40,769 nucleotides of DNA from Roseibium sp. TrichSKD4 (GCF_000148725.1 NZ_GL476310.1:275723-316491); one strand, 5' to 3'; shown: positions 8,749 through 17,118, numbered from the stretch's first letter. Numbers and translations: made by a program. The notes: generated by a model from the sequence alone, not told the origin.

Positions 8749-8785
8749 GGCCCGTCCTATCGTGCGATTGGACGGGCCCTGTTTT
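8749..8785 (+). terminator. Rho-independent terminator or attenuator between hpf and ptsN
   Basis: GGCCCGTCC (8749-8757) is perfectly complementary to GGACGGGCC (8770-8778) across a 12-nt loop and is followed directly by CTGTTTT. The stem is strong and the T-run short, so it may stop only part of the transcription. ptsN starts 27 nt later and therefore either depends on read-through or has its own promoter. Confidence 0.65.
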
Positions 8786-8811
8786 GAAGAAGATGCGTGT
8801 AGGCAAAACCA

Positions 8812-9279
8812 ATGGATCTGAGTGATCTCCTGAGCAAGGAAGCCGTAGTTTGCGGCTTGAAAGCGAAAAGTAAAAAGCAGGTGATTCAAGAACTGGCTGG
8901 AAAAGCTTCGGCTGCGACCGGATTGTCCGAACGAGAAATCTTCGATACGCTTTTGCAGCGTGAGCGCCTTGGCTCAACGGGGGTTGGTCAGGGAATCGCG
9001 ATACCGCATGGAAAGCTCACGCGTCTGGACAAGCTGATTGGGTTTTTCGCCAAGCTTGATCGCCCTATTGATTTTGACGCACTCGATGATGAACCAGTTG
9101 ATCTGGTTTTCTTGTTGTTGGCTCCTGAAGGGGCTGGCGCGGATCACCTAAAAGCTCTGGCGCGCATTGCCCGCCAACTTCGCGATTCTTCCGTTGCTGA
9201 GAATCTGCGCAATGCTGGAGATGAAGACGCAATATACGACTTGCTCGTCCAGCCACTGACGTCTTCCAACGCAGCCTGA
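8812..9279 (+). CDS. ptsN: Nitrogen PTS regulatory protein EIIA(Ntr)
   Basis: The 155-residue protein is a PTS EIIA type 2 domain. The phosphorylated His is H66 in GIAIPHGKL, and LAPEGAGADHLKALARIA is the second conserved block (with a further His). It receives phosphate from NPr/EI(Ntr) and regulates rather than transports, typically acting on potassium handling, carbon/nitrogen balance and, in Alphaproteobacteria, polymer storage and ABC transport. It is the last gene of the rpoN-hpf-ptsN block and converges on opgH. Confidence 0.95.
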   Translation: MDLSDLLSKEAVVCGLKAKSKKQVIQELAGKASAATGLSEREIFDTLLQRERLGSTGVGQGIAIPHGKLTRLDKLIGFFAKLDRPIDFDALDDEPVDLVFLLLAPEGAGADHLKALARIARQLRDSSVAENLRNAGDEDAIYDLLVQPLTSSNAA

Positions 9280-9335
9280 GTTTACCACACAGCTTCCCGA
9301 ACCTGCGACGAAAAAAGCTTGGAAGGCATTATACG

Positions 9336-11147
9336 TCAGGCTTGAGCCGGTGCGGGGTCGCCCGTGTGATCAGGGTCCCGTGGTTCTTCCGCAATTCCGC
9401 CATGTTGGATCAAGCCGAGGTCCCGAATAAGAGGGCTCGGAGCCTGTTCTTCAGGGGTCCGCCAAAGGCCGGATCGTTGGGTGAGGCGACCAAGCCATTC
9501 GGTCGAGGTTGCCATTGCAAACGGGATGGCAAACAACGGGCCAAGCGCAATTGGTAAGACGGGCCAAGTCAGAGCGAATGGTTGTGAAACCATCCAGAAG
9601 CCTGCCACCAGACCAAAAAGGGTTTGGGGCCAGAGTTTGCTGGCGCACAAGACGAAGGGCAGGCGTTGAAGGTCGCGCGCCTGCGCACCCCAACCGATAC
9701 TCTTTCCAAACAATAGCCCGATCATGAAAACGGTATGGGCGATCGCCATGATTGGTGCCACAAGGGCAGAAAAGAAGAGCTCGCCAAATGCACTGACAAG
9801 CACGCGCACCCCGCCGCCAAAACGCGCACGTGCATGCTTTGAGGACAGAATGTCGATGACAGTGGCAATTTTGGGCGCGAACACCATTGTCATGATGGAC
9901 AGAAACAAAATGCCACCGGAGGACGTGTTGATCGGCCAATGACCGGGAGGCATCATCAGGGATATGGCGGCAATGCAGCCAAGGAATACCATCCAGGCTG
10001 GCGAGCCGATAAACATCAGAATTGCCAAGCCAAGCTGAATGCGGCTGGTTAGCTTGAGGCCCGGCAAGCCCAAAAGGCGCATATACTGCAAATTGCCCTG
10101 ACACCAGCGCAGGTCACGACGAATGAATTCGAGCAGGTGCGGCGGGTTTTCTTCGTAGCTGCCGCCTTCTTCTGGCACGACGCGGATGTCGTATCCGGCC
10201 TTGCGCATCAAGACAGCTTCCACTTGATCATGGGACAATATAGGGCCGGAAAGAGGGCCTTTTCCTGCAAAATGCGGGAGGCGGCAATGCTCCTTGAATG
10301 GGGCGATGCGGAAAATGGCATTATGTCCCCAATATGGACCACAATCTCCCTGCCACCACGCGCTGCCGAGCGTATAAGACCGCATACCCAAACGCATGCC
10401 AAACTGAAAGATTCGCGCAAAAGAACTTGCAGCTGGAAGACCGACTGCAAGGCTCTGCAGGATACCTAAGTTAGGGTTTGCTTCCATTTTGCGCACAAGG
10501 TCCAGCAGGCGGTCGGCGGACATCACGCTGTCGGCATCAAGAGTGATTGCGAAATCATACTGGCCACCCCAGCGGTCGCAAAAATCCATGACGTTTCCGG
10601 ACTTGAAGCCGGTATTTATGGTCCGCCGTCGATATACGATCTCAATATCCGCCGACCAGTGTTGCTTCAGGTCTGAAACCATCTGCTCTTCAAGGATGGC
10701 AACATCCTCATCGGATGTGTCACTCAGAACAAACAGCGAGAATGGTGAGATCGCTTTGTCTCGGACCAGCTCTGCCAGCATCGCTGACAACCGGATATGG
10801 AGCGCTTCTACATCTTCGTCGCGAATACATGACAAGAGCGCAGTCTTGGTGGAAATTTGTCGTGAGGCGTCACCCGGTTCAATCGGACATACATTTTTAA
10901 CCGGGTCTTTGCTCAACCGCATGAGCAAAAGGCCGATGACGGCGTTGAGGAACCCAATGATTGTCCACGGCAGGGTAATCATGAAACAGACAAGCAGCGT
11001 GGCATCGAGCAGGCTGAAGCCGCCGGGTGCCAATGTTACGGCCATCAAGGCGGTGAGTGACACAAAAGACAGCGCAAACAAGAGGGTGAAACCAATTCTG
11101 CGGCCGGTTACTGATTTTGAATTTGGAACGAAAGCCAGGTCACGCAT
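9336..11147 (-). CDS. opgH: Glucan biosynthesis glucosyltransferase OpgH/MdoH
   Basis: The 603-residue inner-membrane GT2 enzyme builds the backbone of osmoregulated periplasmic glucans from UDP-glucose. Two hydrophobic segments lie near the N-terminus, followed by a cytoplasmic GT2 domain with ITLDADSVMS and the R-x-x-RW-type motif RRDLRWCQGN, and then several C-terminal membrane segments. It lacks the long N- and C-terminal extensions of the E. coli protein, as usual in Alphaproteobacteria. The start could be ATG at 11147 or in-frame TTG at 11162; neither has a strong ribosome-binding site. No opgG or opgD partner is adjacent, which is unusual because opgG normally precedes opgH. Confidence 0.9.
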   Translation of the reverse strand: MRDLAFVPNSKSVTGRRIGFTLLFALSFVSLTALMAVTLAPGGFSLLDATLLVCFMITLPWTIIGFLNAVIGLLLMRLSKDPVKNVCPIEPGDASRQISTKTALLSCIRDEDVEALHIRLSAMLAELVRDKAISPFSLFVLSDTSDEDVAILEEQMVSDLKQHWSADIEIVYRRRTINTGFKSGNVMDFCDRWGGQYDFAITLDADSVMSADRLLDLVRKMEANPNLGILQSLAVGLPAASSFARIFQFGMRLGMRSYTLGSAWWQGDCGPYWGHNAIFRIAPFKEHCRLPHFAGKGPLSGPILSHDQVEAVLMRKAGYDIRVVPEEGGSYEENPPHLLEFIRRDLRWCQGNLQYMRLLGLPGLKLTSRIQLGLAILMFIGSPAWMVFLGCIAAISLMMPPGHWPINTSSGGILFLSIMTMVFAPKIATVIDILSSKHARARFGGGVRVLVSAFGELFFSALVAPIMAIAHTVFMIGLLFGKSIGWGAQARDLQRLPFVLCASKLWPQTLFGLVAGFWMVSQPFALTWPVLPIALGPLFAIPFAMATSTEWLGRLTQRSGLWRTPEEQAPSPLIRDLGLIQHGGIAEEPRDPDHTGDPAPAQA

Positions 11148-11265
11148 TCTTGTGCTGTCCAATATTGCTTAAGGGGACAAAATATCTTTTTTTGTAGGCT
11201 GTTACGCATCTCTGCGCGTGATAGTTCATCAACCTCGCAACATTCTTCACAAGGGTGACAAGATT

Positions 11266-12246
11266 GTGTCCGAACCCCGTCACGCAGAAGCGCTTTGGTA
11301 TGTCGGCGAAAAAACCTGCGAGATCCGCAGTGAGCGGCTGCCGCATCAAAATGAAACTGAAGCTCATGTTGCGACGAGCTATAGCTTGATCAGCCGAGGT
11401 ACAGAGCGACTTGTTTTTCAGGGGCGCGTTCCGAAAAGCGAGCATGCGCGCATGCGCGCGCCGTTTCAGGTCGGTGAATTCACATTTCCGGTAAAATACG
11501 GGTATGCCTGTGTGGGCAAGGTCACAAGTGGCCCGGCCGACTGGCTGGACCGTCCTGTTTTTTGCCTTCACTCTCATCAAACAAGTTTTGTTACGCAAAC
11601 CAACTACCTGACACCTGTACCTGACACAGTTCCTGTCCGCCGGGCGGTTCTCGCAGCGAACATGGAAACGGCTTTGAATGCTTTATGGGATGGAAAGCCA
11701 TCACCTGCAGATCAAATTTGTGTGGTCGGGGCGGGCGTGGTTGGATTATTGACTGCGTATCTTTGTCAGAAAATCCCAGGAACGAGCGTGACTGTGGTCG
11801 ATATTAATCCGGCGCGGGGGGGCTTGGCCAACCGGTTGGGGTGTAAATTTGCGTTGCCGGATAATGCTCCTGAGGAACAAGATATTGTCTTTCATGCCAG
11901 TGCAAGTACCGCCGGCCTGCAAACTGCCCTGTCGGCGGCGGGCAAGGGGGCGACAGTCGTGGAATTGAGCTGGTACGGCGACAAACCGGTCACCGTTAAC
12001 CTAGGGGCAGAGTTTCACAGCCAGCGATTGACCCTCCTTTCCAGTCAGGTCGGCAGTATACCAGCTGACAGGCAAGAGCGCTGGACGTTCAAACGGCGTC
12101 TTCATGCGGCAATGAAGCTGTTGAACGATCCCGTCCTTGACGCACTTTTGACCCATGAAGTCGCTTTTCGTGACTTGCTTTCGAGCCTGCCAGCGCTTTT
12201 AACCGAGCAAGACGATATCCTCACACCTCTTGTTCGGTATGACTGA
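11266..12246 (+). CDS. MDR-family zinc-type dehydrogenase, first gene of a pterin-fold/glycosyltransferase unit
   Basis: The 326-residue protein is a medium-chain dehydrogenase/reductase. An N-terminal GroES-like half carries SLISRGTERLVFQGRVP, resembling the SxGTE block of BchC and threonine-dehydrogenase-like members. The Rossmann half has VVGAGVVGLLTAYL and an acidic VVDINPAR that suggests NAD preference. I do not see the usual Cys/His catalytic zinc set, so zinc dependence is doubtful. Start chosen: GTG at 11266, with AAGGGTG about 9 nt upstream; the frame also allows GTG at 11218. It is followed after 27 nt by a PTPS-like gene, then by two overlapping genes, which implies one operon. The substrate is unknown; a polyol or keto group on a sugar- or pterin-like intermediate is plausible. 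Confidence 0.82.
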   Translation: MSEPRHAEALWYVGEKTCEIRSERLPHQNETEAHVATSYSLISRGTERLVFQGRVPKSEHARMRAPFQVGEFTFPVKYGYACVGKVTSGPADWLDRPVFCLHSHQTSFVTQTNYLTPVPDTVPVRRAVLAANMETALNALWDGKPSPADQICVVGAGVVGLLTAYLCQKIPGTSVTVVDINPARGGLANRLGCKFALPDNAPEEQDIVFHASASTAGLQTALSAAGKGATVVELSWYGDKPVTVNLGAEFHSQRLTLLSSQVGSIPADRQERWTFKRRLHAAMKLLNDPVLDALLTHEVAFRDLLSSLPALLTEQDDILTPLVRYD

Positions 12247-12273
12247 GTTTCTCATTAATCAGAAAGTGTCAGA

Positions 12274-12678
12274 ATGTTTGCAGTAGAAGTTCGTGACCAC
12301 ATCATGATCGCCCACTCGTTTCGAGGCGAGCTTTTCGGCCCTGCTCAGGCATTGCACGGGGCGACATTCGTTGTTGATGCTGCGTTCTTTTCAAGGGAAC
12401 TGGATGCCAATGGTGTTGTGATTGACATTGGCCGAGCCCACGAAGTTCTCAAGGAAATTTTGGCTCCGCTCAACTACAAGAATCTGGATGCGGTGGAGGC
12501 ATTTGAAGGGCAGAACACAACCACAGAGTTTCTGACCAAACACATCCATGATCGTCTGGCCTTGGCTGCTCGGGAGTTGCGGCTGGGGCGTGCGGACGGC
12601 GAAATTACGTTAATCCGAGTAACTCTGTCAGAATCCCATGTGGCGCGTGCTTGGTATGAAGCACCGGTCGAAGGGTGA
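12274..12678 (+). CDS. 6-pyruvoyl-tetrahydropterin synthase / QueD-fold protein, catalytically degenerate
   Basis: The 134-residue protein follows the T-fold pattern of PTPS/QueD: IAHSF (H14), LHGATF (H28), VVIDIGRAHEVLKEILAPLN, NTTTEFLTKHI and LSESHVARAWY (E120, the pterin-anchoring Glu). Against E. coli QueD as I recall it, the catalytic Cys becomes A24, the third zinc-ligand His of HGH becomes A30, and the catalytic Asp-His pair of LDHHYLN becomes N67-Y68. It is therefore unlikely to catalyse the 6-carboxy- or 6-pyruvoyl-pterin reaction. It may bind a pterin or similar ring and do different chemistry. Its TGA overlaps the ATG of the next gene (ATGA-type). Confidence 0.85.
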   Translation: MFAVEVRDHIMIAHSFRGELFGPAQALHGATFVVDAAFFSRELDANGVVIDIGRAHEVLKEILAPLNYKNLDAVEAFEGQNTTTEFLTKHIHDRLALAARELRLGRADGEITLIRVTLSESHVARAWYEAPVEG

Positions 12679-13754
12679 TGAAGCATCTTGTCTTCGCCTA
12701 TCCGGGTGATCTTGATACTCCAACGGGCGGCTATGTTTATGATCGGCGTATTATCACTAGCCTAGAGCAGCTTGGTTGGGATGTCGAGCTTCTGTCGCTT
12801 GGGGAAGGGTTCCCCTTTCCGGAAGAAAAGGTTTTGCGGAAGGCAGAAAAGCGATTGCTCGGTTTGCCGAGAGGCGCCCGTACGGTGATTGATGGGTTGG
12901 CCTATGGCGTGATGGACCACAGCGCGCCTCAATTTGCCACCCATCTGGACATAACAGCTTTGGTGCATCATCCGCTTGGATGCGAAACAGGGTTGTCATA
13001 CGAGCAGGCCGCAGAGTTTATCAATAAAGAACAACGGTCTGTGCAGGCTGCCAAGCGCGTCATCGTGACCAGCCCAGCCACCGCCCAGCAGGTCGAAACC
13101 CTTTTTGGTGTCCCGAGGGAGCGCATCCATGTGGTGGTTCCTGGTACAGAGAAAAGCGCGTCTGTGGATCGAGCCCTAGTCCCGTCCAAATCTACCGCAC
13201 CCAAGCTCCTCTGTGTGGCCACCGTCACACGTCGCAAGGGATATGATTTGTTGGTTCAGGCGCTGGGCCAGTTAGCGGATTTGGATTGGCATCTTGATAT
13301 TGTCGGAGCGACAGACCGCGATCCTGCGTGTTTTGGTGACGTCACAGAATTGATCGCAAAGCACAGCCTTGAAGGTCGGATCACGTTTCACGGGGCACTG
13401 CCAGCGTCAGAACTTGGTCAGTTCTATCGTTCTGCTGATATCTTCGTGCTTGCCAGCCGGTATGAAGGGTATGGCATGGCCTACACGGAAGCTCTCGCCC
13501 ACGGCTTGCCGGTCATTGGCAGTGGTGGAGGAGCTGTACGCCAAACGCTGCCCGAGGGGGCGAGCCTTTATTGTGAGACGGAAAGTGTTGTCCAGCTAAC
13601 TGAGGCTCTGAAAAGGCTGATTATGTTTCCGCAAGAGCGGATGCACTTCGCTCAAGCCGCGCGGGAGGCTGCGAATACCCTGCCGACATGGGCTGCTGCA
13701 GCAAAGCTATTTGCCAGTGCGCTGGGCGATCAAGCGGAGCGGGGCAGATCATGA
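12678..13754 (+). CDS. GT4-family glycosyltransferase
   Basis: The 358-residue protein has two Rossmann lobes of the GT-B fold. The N-lobe begins KHLVFAYPGDLDTPTGGYVYDRR with the Gly-rich acceptor loop. The C-lobe has LLCVATVTRRKGYDLLVQAL and the donor-binding E-x7-E motif in SRYEGYGMAYTEALAHGLPVI. It uses a nucleotide-sugar donor with retention of configuration. The start ATG at 12678 overlaps the previous stop by one base; the GTG one codon earlier is less likely. The stop overlaps the next ATG by 4 nt. Context suggests it glycosylates the product of the dehydrogenase/PTPS-like pair rather than a bulk polysaccharide, but that is inference. Confidence 0.88.
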   Translation: MKHLVFAYPGDLDTPTGGYVYDRRIITSLEQLGWDVELLSLGEGFPFPEEKVLRKAEKRLLGLPRGARTVIDGLAYGVMDHSAPQFATHLDITALVHHPLGCETGLSYEQAAEFINKEQRSVQAAKRVIVTSPATAQQVETLFGVPRERIHVVVPGTEKSASVDRALVPSKSTAPKLLCVATVTRRKGYDLLVQALGQLADLDWHLDIVGATDRDPACFGDVTELIAKHSLEGRITFHGALPASELGQFYRSADIFVLASRYEGYGMAYTEALAHGLPVIGSGGGAVRQTLPEGASLYCETESVVQLTEALKRLIMFPQERMHFAQAAREAANTLPTWAAAAKLFASALGDQAERGRS

Positions 13755-14566
13755 CCACTTTTGGCGCAGATTGGCTGGGTTTACGCCACCCTTATGATCT
13801 TGAAGCGCGGTCTCAAGAAATTGAGAGCCGATTTCTTGAGGCATTGCCTCGTGCAAGCGTTCGGATTCTGGATTTGGCGAGCGGAACCGGAGCAACTGTC
13901 AGGGCGTTGAGCGAGAAGTTGCGGCGATCTGGTCGTGTCCATCAACATTGGATCTTGTCAGATTTTGACAGCGGACTTCTAGAAAAAGCTGAGGCCCTTC
14001 AGGGCCAAGGTGAAGGCGTCACCATTGAAACAAGACAGGTGAATTTGGCAGAAGACTGCGCAAGCCTGCCGTTTCAATCCGTGGACGGGGTCACAGCCTC
14101 TGCTTTCTTCGACTTGGTTAGCTCAGACTTTGTAGAAGAGTTGGTGTCTGGGTTAGCTTCACATCGGCTGCCGCTTTTGGCGGGCCTTAATTATGACGGC
14201 CGAACTGCGTGGACGCCCGAACATCCTGCCGATGAAGCTGTTATTTCGTGTTTCAATCACCATCAACGTGGGGATAAGGGATTTGGTCCTGCCTTGGGGC
14301 CGACCACCACAGAGTGCCTAACGAACGTCTTAAAAAGTTCCGGGTATACCGTCTCAACCGATCAGTCAGACTGGGTCATCGGTAATGGTCACGGGGATAT
14401 GCAAAAGGCTCTCCTTTCCGGTTGGATCCAGGTGGCAGAGGAAATGGCGATGGATCCAGCAGAACTTGCGGCTTGGCGAAAAGAACGGACGGCGCAGTTG
14501 GCCTCTGATAATCAGTCGATGATGGTTGGCCATATGGACCTTTGCGCTCGAATGGGCGCTGTTTGA
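13751..14566 (+). CDS. Class I SAM-dependent methyltransferase
   Basis: The 271-residue protein has a Rossmann methyltransferase core with motif I ILDLASGTGATVRAL (about residues 39-53), an acidic post-I strand (WILSDFDSGLLEKA) and LPFQSVDGVTASAFFDLVSSDF as the motif IV region. It is the last gene of the four-gene unit and overlaps the glycosyltransferase stop by 4 nt (ATGA). The full-length frame from 13688 is rejected because it would run into the upstream coding frame. The methyl acceptor is unknown; the context allows O- or N-methylation of the same glycosylated small molecule. Confidence 0.85.
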   Translation: MTTFGADWLGLRHPYDLEARSQEIESRFLEALPRASVRILDLASGTGATVRALSEKLRRSGRVHQHWILSDFDSGLLEKAEALQGQGEGVTIETRQVNLAEDCASLPFQSVDGVTASAFFDLVSSDFVEELVSGLASHRLPLLAGLNYDGRTAWTPEHPADEAVISCFNHHQRGDKGFGPALGPTTTECLTNVLKSSGYTVSTDQSDWVIGNGHGDMQKALLSGWIQVAEEMAMDPAELAAWRKERTAQLASDNQSMMVGHMDLCARMGAV

Positions 14567-14764
14567 CCAGTGATAGTGCCGCATCCTGAATGAAGTCAGG
14601 CCGTTCAGATTCGGTTAACTATCGCCTGAATAAACAGATTTGCTTACCTGCGCGCATCCGTCTATTTTAACGCTTACTTTAAGTTGGCATTCTACCTGAT
14701 TACATAGATAAACGTGTCGAGGGTTTTTCATATTCGCCCTCCGCTATTTTAAGGACTGTTCGCA

Positions 14765-15013
14765 ATGCATGATGTTGTTCGCCAATTGCTCGCCAAACAT
14801 GGTAGCCTTCCGGTTTCCGTTGATGAGATTGCCAATAACGCTGATCTTTATGATGCTGGTCTCTCGTCATTTGCGTCAGTGCAGTTGATGCTCGCTCTGG
14901 AAGAGCATTTTGATGTCGAGTTTCCAGAGCATTTGCTGAACCGAAAGTCCTTCTCTTCAATCGACGCAATCGCAGCAGCCGTCTCTGAAATAGCAGACGA
15001 TCAGGCGGCGTGA
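14765..15013 (+). CDS. Acyl carrier protein-like carrier, probable amino-acid acceptor
   Basis: The 82-residue protein is a four-helix carrier. The phosphopantetheine attachment site is S35 in DAGLSSFASVQLMLALEE; the usual DSL is replaced by SSF. AAGGA sits 9 nt before the ATG, and a 198-nt gap upstream should contain the promoter. The stop overlaps an in-frame GTG of the next gene. It is the first gene of a unit with an acyl-CoA-dehydrogenase-like protein and an amino acid:[carrier protein] ligase. The proposed role is to hold an aminoacyl thioester, as shown for the carrier partners of these ligases in Bradyrhizobium, rather than to serve fatty acid synthesis. Confidence 0.9.
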   Translation: MHDVVRQLLAKHGSLPVSVDEIANNADLYDAGLSSFASVQLMLALEEHFDVEFPEHLLNRKSFSSIDAIAAAVSEIADDQAA

Positions 15014-15015
15014 GC

Positions 15016-16200
15016 ATGACCGCTGCTGGACCTGTAACTGCTATGAGTTTGCCGGAACGCGCGAAACGTGCCGCAAAGGTTGCCGCCAAATATGCCGATG
15101 CTGTCGATCGCGAAGGTAGGTTTCCCAGTGAAGCGCTGGACGCGATGAAAGCCGAGCGCTTGATGGGCGTCATGATCAAGGCTGAACTGGGCGGTGAGGG
15201 TGCGAGCCTCTCAGAGGTGGCAGACGTTTGCGTCACCCTCGGCCAGGCATGCGGGTCAAGCGCCATGGTTTATGCCATGCACCAGATCCAGATCGCGAGC
15301 CTCAATGACTATGCCGTTGGAAGCGCATGGTATGAGGAATTTCTGGGCCGCGTTTGTGATGAGCAGCTTCTGATCGGATCTGCCACCAGCGAAGCCGGTG
15401 GAATTGGCGGCAATCTGCGCAATTCTATTTGTGCTGTTGACGTGGTCGGTGATGTGGTTCGTCTCGAGAAAGACGCCACCGTGATTTCCTATGGTGAAGC
15501 TTCTGATGCGATCATGGTCACCTCCAGACGCAACGCGGATGCAGCGCCTTCGGATCAGGTCTCAACGGTTTTCGTCAAAGGGCAGTACACGCTCGAAAAA
15601 ACGACCGATTGGGACACCCTCGGTATGCGCGGCACCTGCTCGGAAGGTTTTATCTTCCGTGCCGAAGGGGCGAAAGAGCAAATCTTGCCGCGGCCTTTTG
15701 CCGAAATTGCGGCTCAATCCATGCTGGCGGTATCGCACCTCCTTTGGAGTGCGCTTTGGTATGGCATTGCCTATGACGCATTCGCGCGCGGGCAATCCTT
15801 CGTCAAAGCGGCAGCACGGAAAAACCCGGGCCAGACACCGCCGGGTGCGCTGCGGGTCGCTGAGGCAGCCAATCTCTTGCAGCAGGTCAAGGGCAATGTC
15901 GTGTCAGGTCTGAAGCAGTTTGAAGCTGCCAAGGGCAATCCAGATGCCTTGAACGCCATGAGTTTTGCGGTGGCTATGAACAACATCAAGATCGGCACGT
16001 CCCAAACGATCCTGACAGTCATCAATCATTGCATGCTGATTTGCGGTATCGCTGGGTACAAGAATGACACGCCCTACAGTTTGGGGCGGCATCTGAGAGA
16101 TGCTCATTCGGCGCAGCTAATGATCTCCAATGACCGTGTCTTGGGCAACACCTCGACAATGCTTCTGGTCAACAAACCTGACCCGAGCCTTGTGGGGTAA
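15016..16200 (+). CDS. Acyl-CoA dehydrogenase-family flavoprotein, likely acting on a carrier-bound substrate
   Basis: The 394-residue protein spans the whole acyl-CoA dehydrogenase fold: N-terminal helical domain, central beta domain (SATSEAGGIGGNLRN, DWDTLGMRGTCSEGF) and C-terminal helical domain (SLGRHLRDAHSAQLMIS). Where dehydrogenases have the catalytic Glu in an EGT motif, this protein reads NDRVLGNTS, so the standard base appears to be missing, as in flavin monooxygenase-like branches. The start is ATG at 15016 or GTG at 15010; the AGGCGG spacing favours ATG. Coupled to a carrier protein and an aminoacyl ligase, it probably oxidises a tethered aminoacyl group, in the way prolyl-carrier dehydrogenases do in pyrrole pathways. 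Confidence 0.85.
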   Translation: MTAAGPVTAMSLPERAKRAAKVAAKYADAVDREGRFPSEALDAMKAERLMGVMIKAELGGEGASLSEVADVCVTLGQACGSSAMVYAMHQIQIASLNDYAVGSAWYEEFLGRVCDEQLLIGSATSEAGGIGGNLRNSICAVDVVGDVVRLEKDATVISYGEASDAIMVTSRRNADAAPSDQVSTVFVKGQYTLEKTTDWDTLGMRGTCSEGFIFRAEGAKEQILPRPFAEIAAQSMLAVSHLLWSALWYGIAYDAFARGQSFVKAAARKNPGQTPPGALRVAEAANLLQQVKGNVVSGLKQFEAAKGNPDALNAMSFAVAMNNIKIGTSQTILTVINHCMLICGIAGYKNDTPYSLGRHLRDAHSAQLMISNDRVLGNTSTMLLVNKPDPSLVG

Positions 16201-17112
16201 ATGATGGAAAAGCCGATTTCATTTCTCGACCAGCTGTTTGAGAAGCGCATTCTCCACGACAGCGGCGTTGACGGCCTTTATGCGCGCAGCGCGCAGTTTG
16301 AGGATGTGGTCAGCCGGTTTGAAACCTTCGCGCTCACTTTTGGTGCAGATGAAATCACCGAATCCATGATGTTCCCGCCCGGTATGCCCATGGCTGATTT
16401 TGAGACCAGCGGGTATATGAAGAGCTTTCCGCATTTGGCGGGAACGGTTCATGCCTTTTGCGGGTGCGACAGTGACCATATGGGTTTGCTGCAATGCCTG
16501 GCCGAGGGTGAGGACTGGACGAAGAATCAAAAGGCAACACAGGTGGCACTGACACCTGCAGCTTGCTATCCGCTTTACCCGATATTGGCGCGCCGCGGTG
16601 TTTTGCCGGAAGATGGTGCCTACGTTGCTCTGCAGTCTTATTGTTTCAGGCATGAGCCGTCGAAAGACCCGGCGCGGATGCAAATGTTCCGTCAGCGGGA
16701 GTATGTTCGCGTGGGAACCGCTGAACAGACCATGGCCTTCCGGAACACATGGAAAGAGCGGGGGTCGGTGATGATGGAGCGCCTGTGCCTGCCGCATGAG
16801 GTCGATGTTGCAAACGATCCGTTTTTTGGGCGCGGTGGCCGCATGATGGGTGTAAGCCAGCGCGAGCAAGCCTTGAAGTTTGAGATGTTGGTCCCGATCA
16901 ACTCGACGGAAAAACCTACGGCCTGCATGAGCTTCAACTACCACACCGACAATTTTGGCAAGGCATGGGACATTCGGCTTCCCGATGGCAATCCAGCCCA
17001 TACCGCTTGTGTAGGCTTCGGTCTGGAGCGGATCACGCTGGCCTTGTTCCGCCATCACGGGCTTGACGTCGATGCGTGGCCGGATGAGGTCCGTTCCGCT
17101 CTGTGGGGGTGA
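16201..17112 (+). CDS. Amino acid:[carrier protein] ligase (class II seryl-tRNA-synthetase-like)
   Basis: The 303-residue protein is a stand-alone class II aminoacyl-tRNA synthetase catalytic core without a tRNA-binding arm. Motif 2 is seen in CFRHEPSKDPARMQMFRQRE (148-167) and motif 3 in GFGLERITLAL. C122, E167 and C270 match in spacing the Cys-Glu-Cys zinc site I recall for the Bradyrhizobium japonicum ligase Bll0957. Those enzymes activate a small amino acid (mainly glycine or alanine) with ATP and load it on the phosphopantetheine of a partner carrier protein. The ATG directly follows the stop of the flavoprotein gene, and the carrier gene heads the unit. The amino acid used here is not known. 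Confidence 0.92.
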   Translation: MMEKPISFLDQLFEKRILHDSGVDGLYARSAQFEDVVSRFETFALTFGADEITESMMFPPGMPMADFETSGYMKSFPHLAGTVHAFCGCDSDHMGLLQCLAEGEDWTKNQKATQVALTPAACYPLYPILARRGVLPEDGAYVALQSYCFRHEPSKDPARMQMFRQREYVRVGTAEQTMAFRNTWKERGSVMMERLCLPHEVDVANDPFFGRGGRMMGVSQREQALKFEMLVPINSTEKPTACMSFNYHTDNFGKAWDIRLPDGNPAHTACVGFGLERITLALFRHHGLDVDAWPDEVRSALWG

Positions 17113-17118
17113 CGGGTC

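Noticed and set aside
14567-14764. Small gene or RNA in the 198-nt gap before the carrier-protein gene
   Set aside because: No open frame with a start signal and only a weak 5-bp GAGGG/CCCTC pairing; it is best read as the promoter region of the carrier-protein unit.
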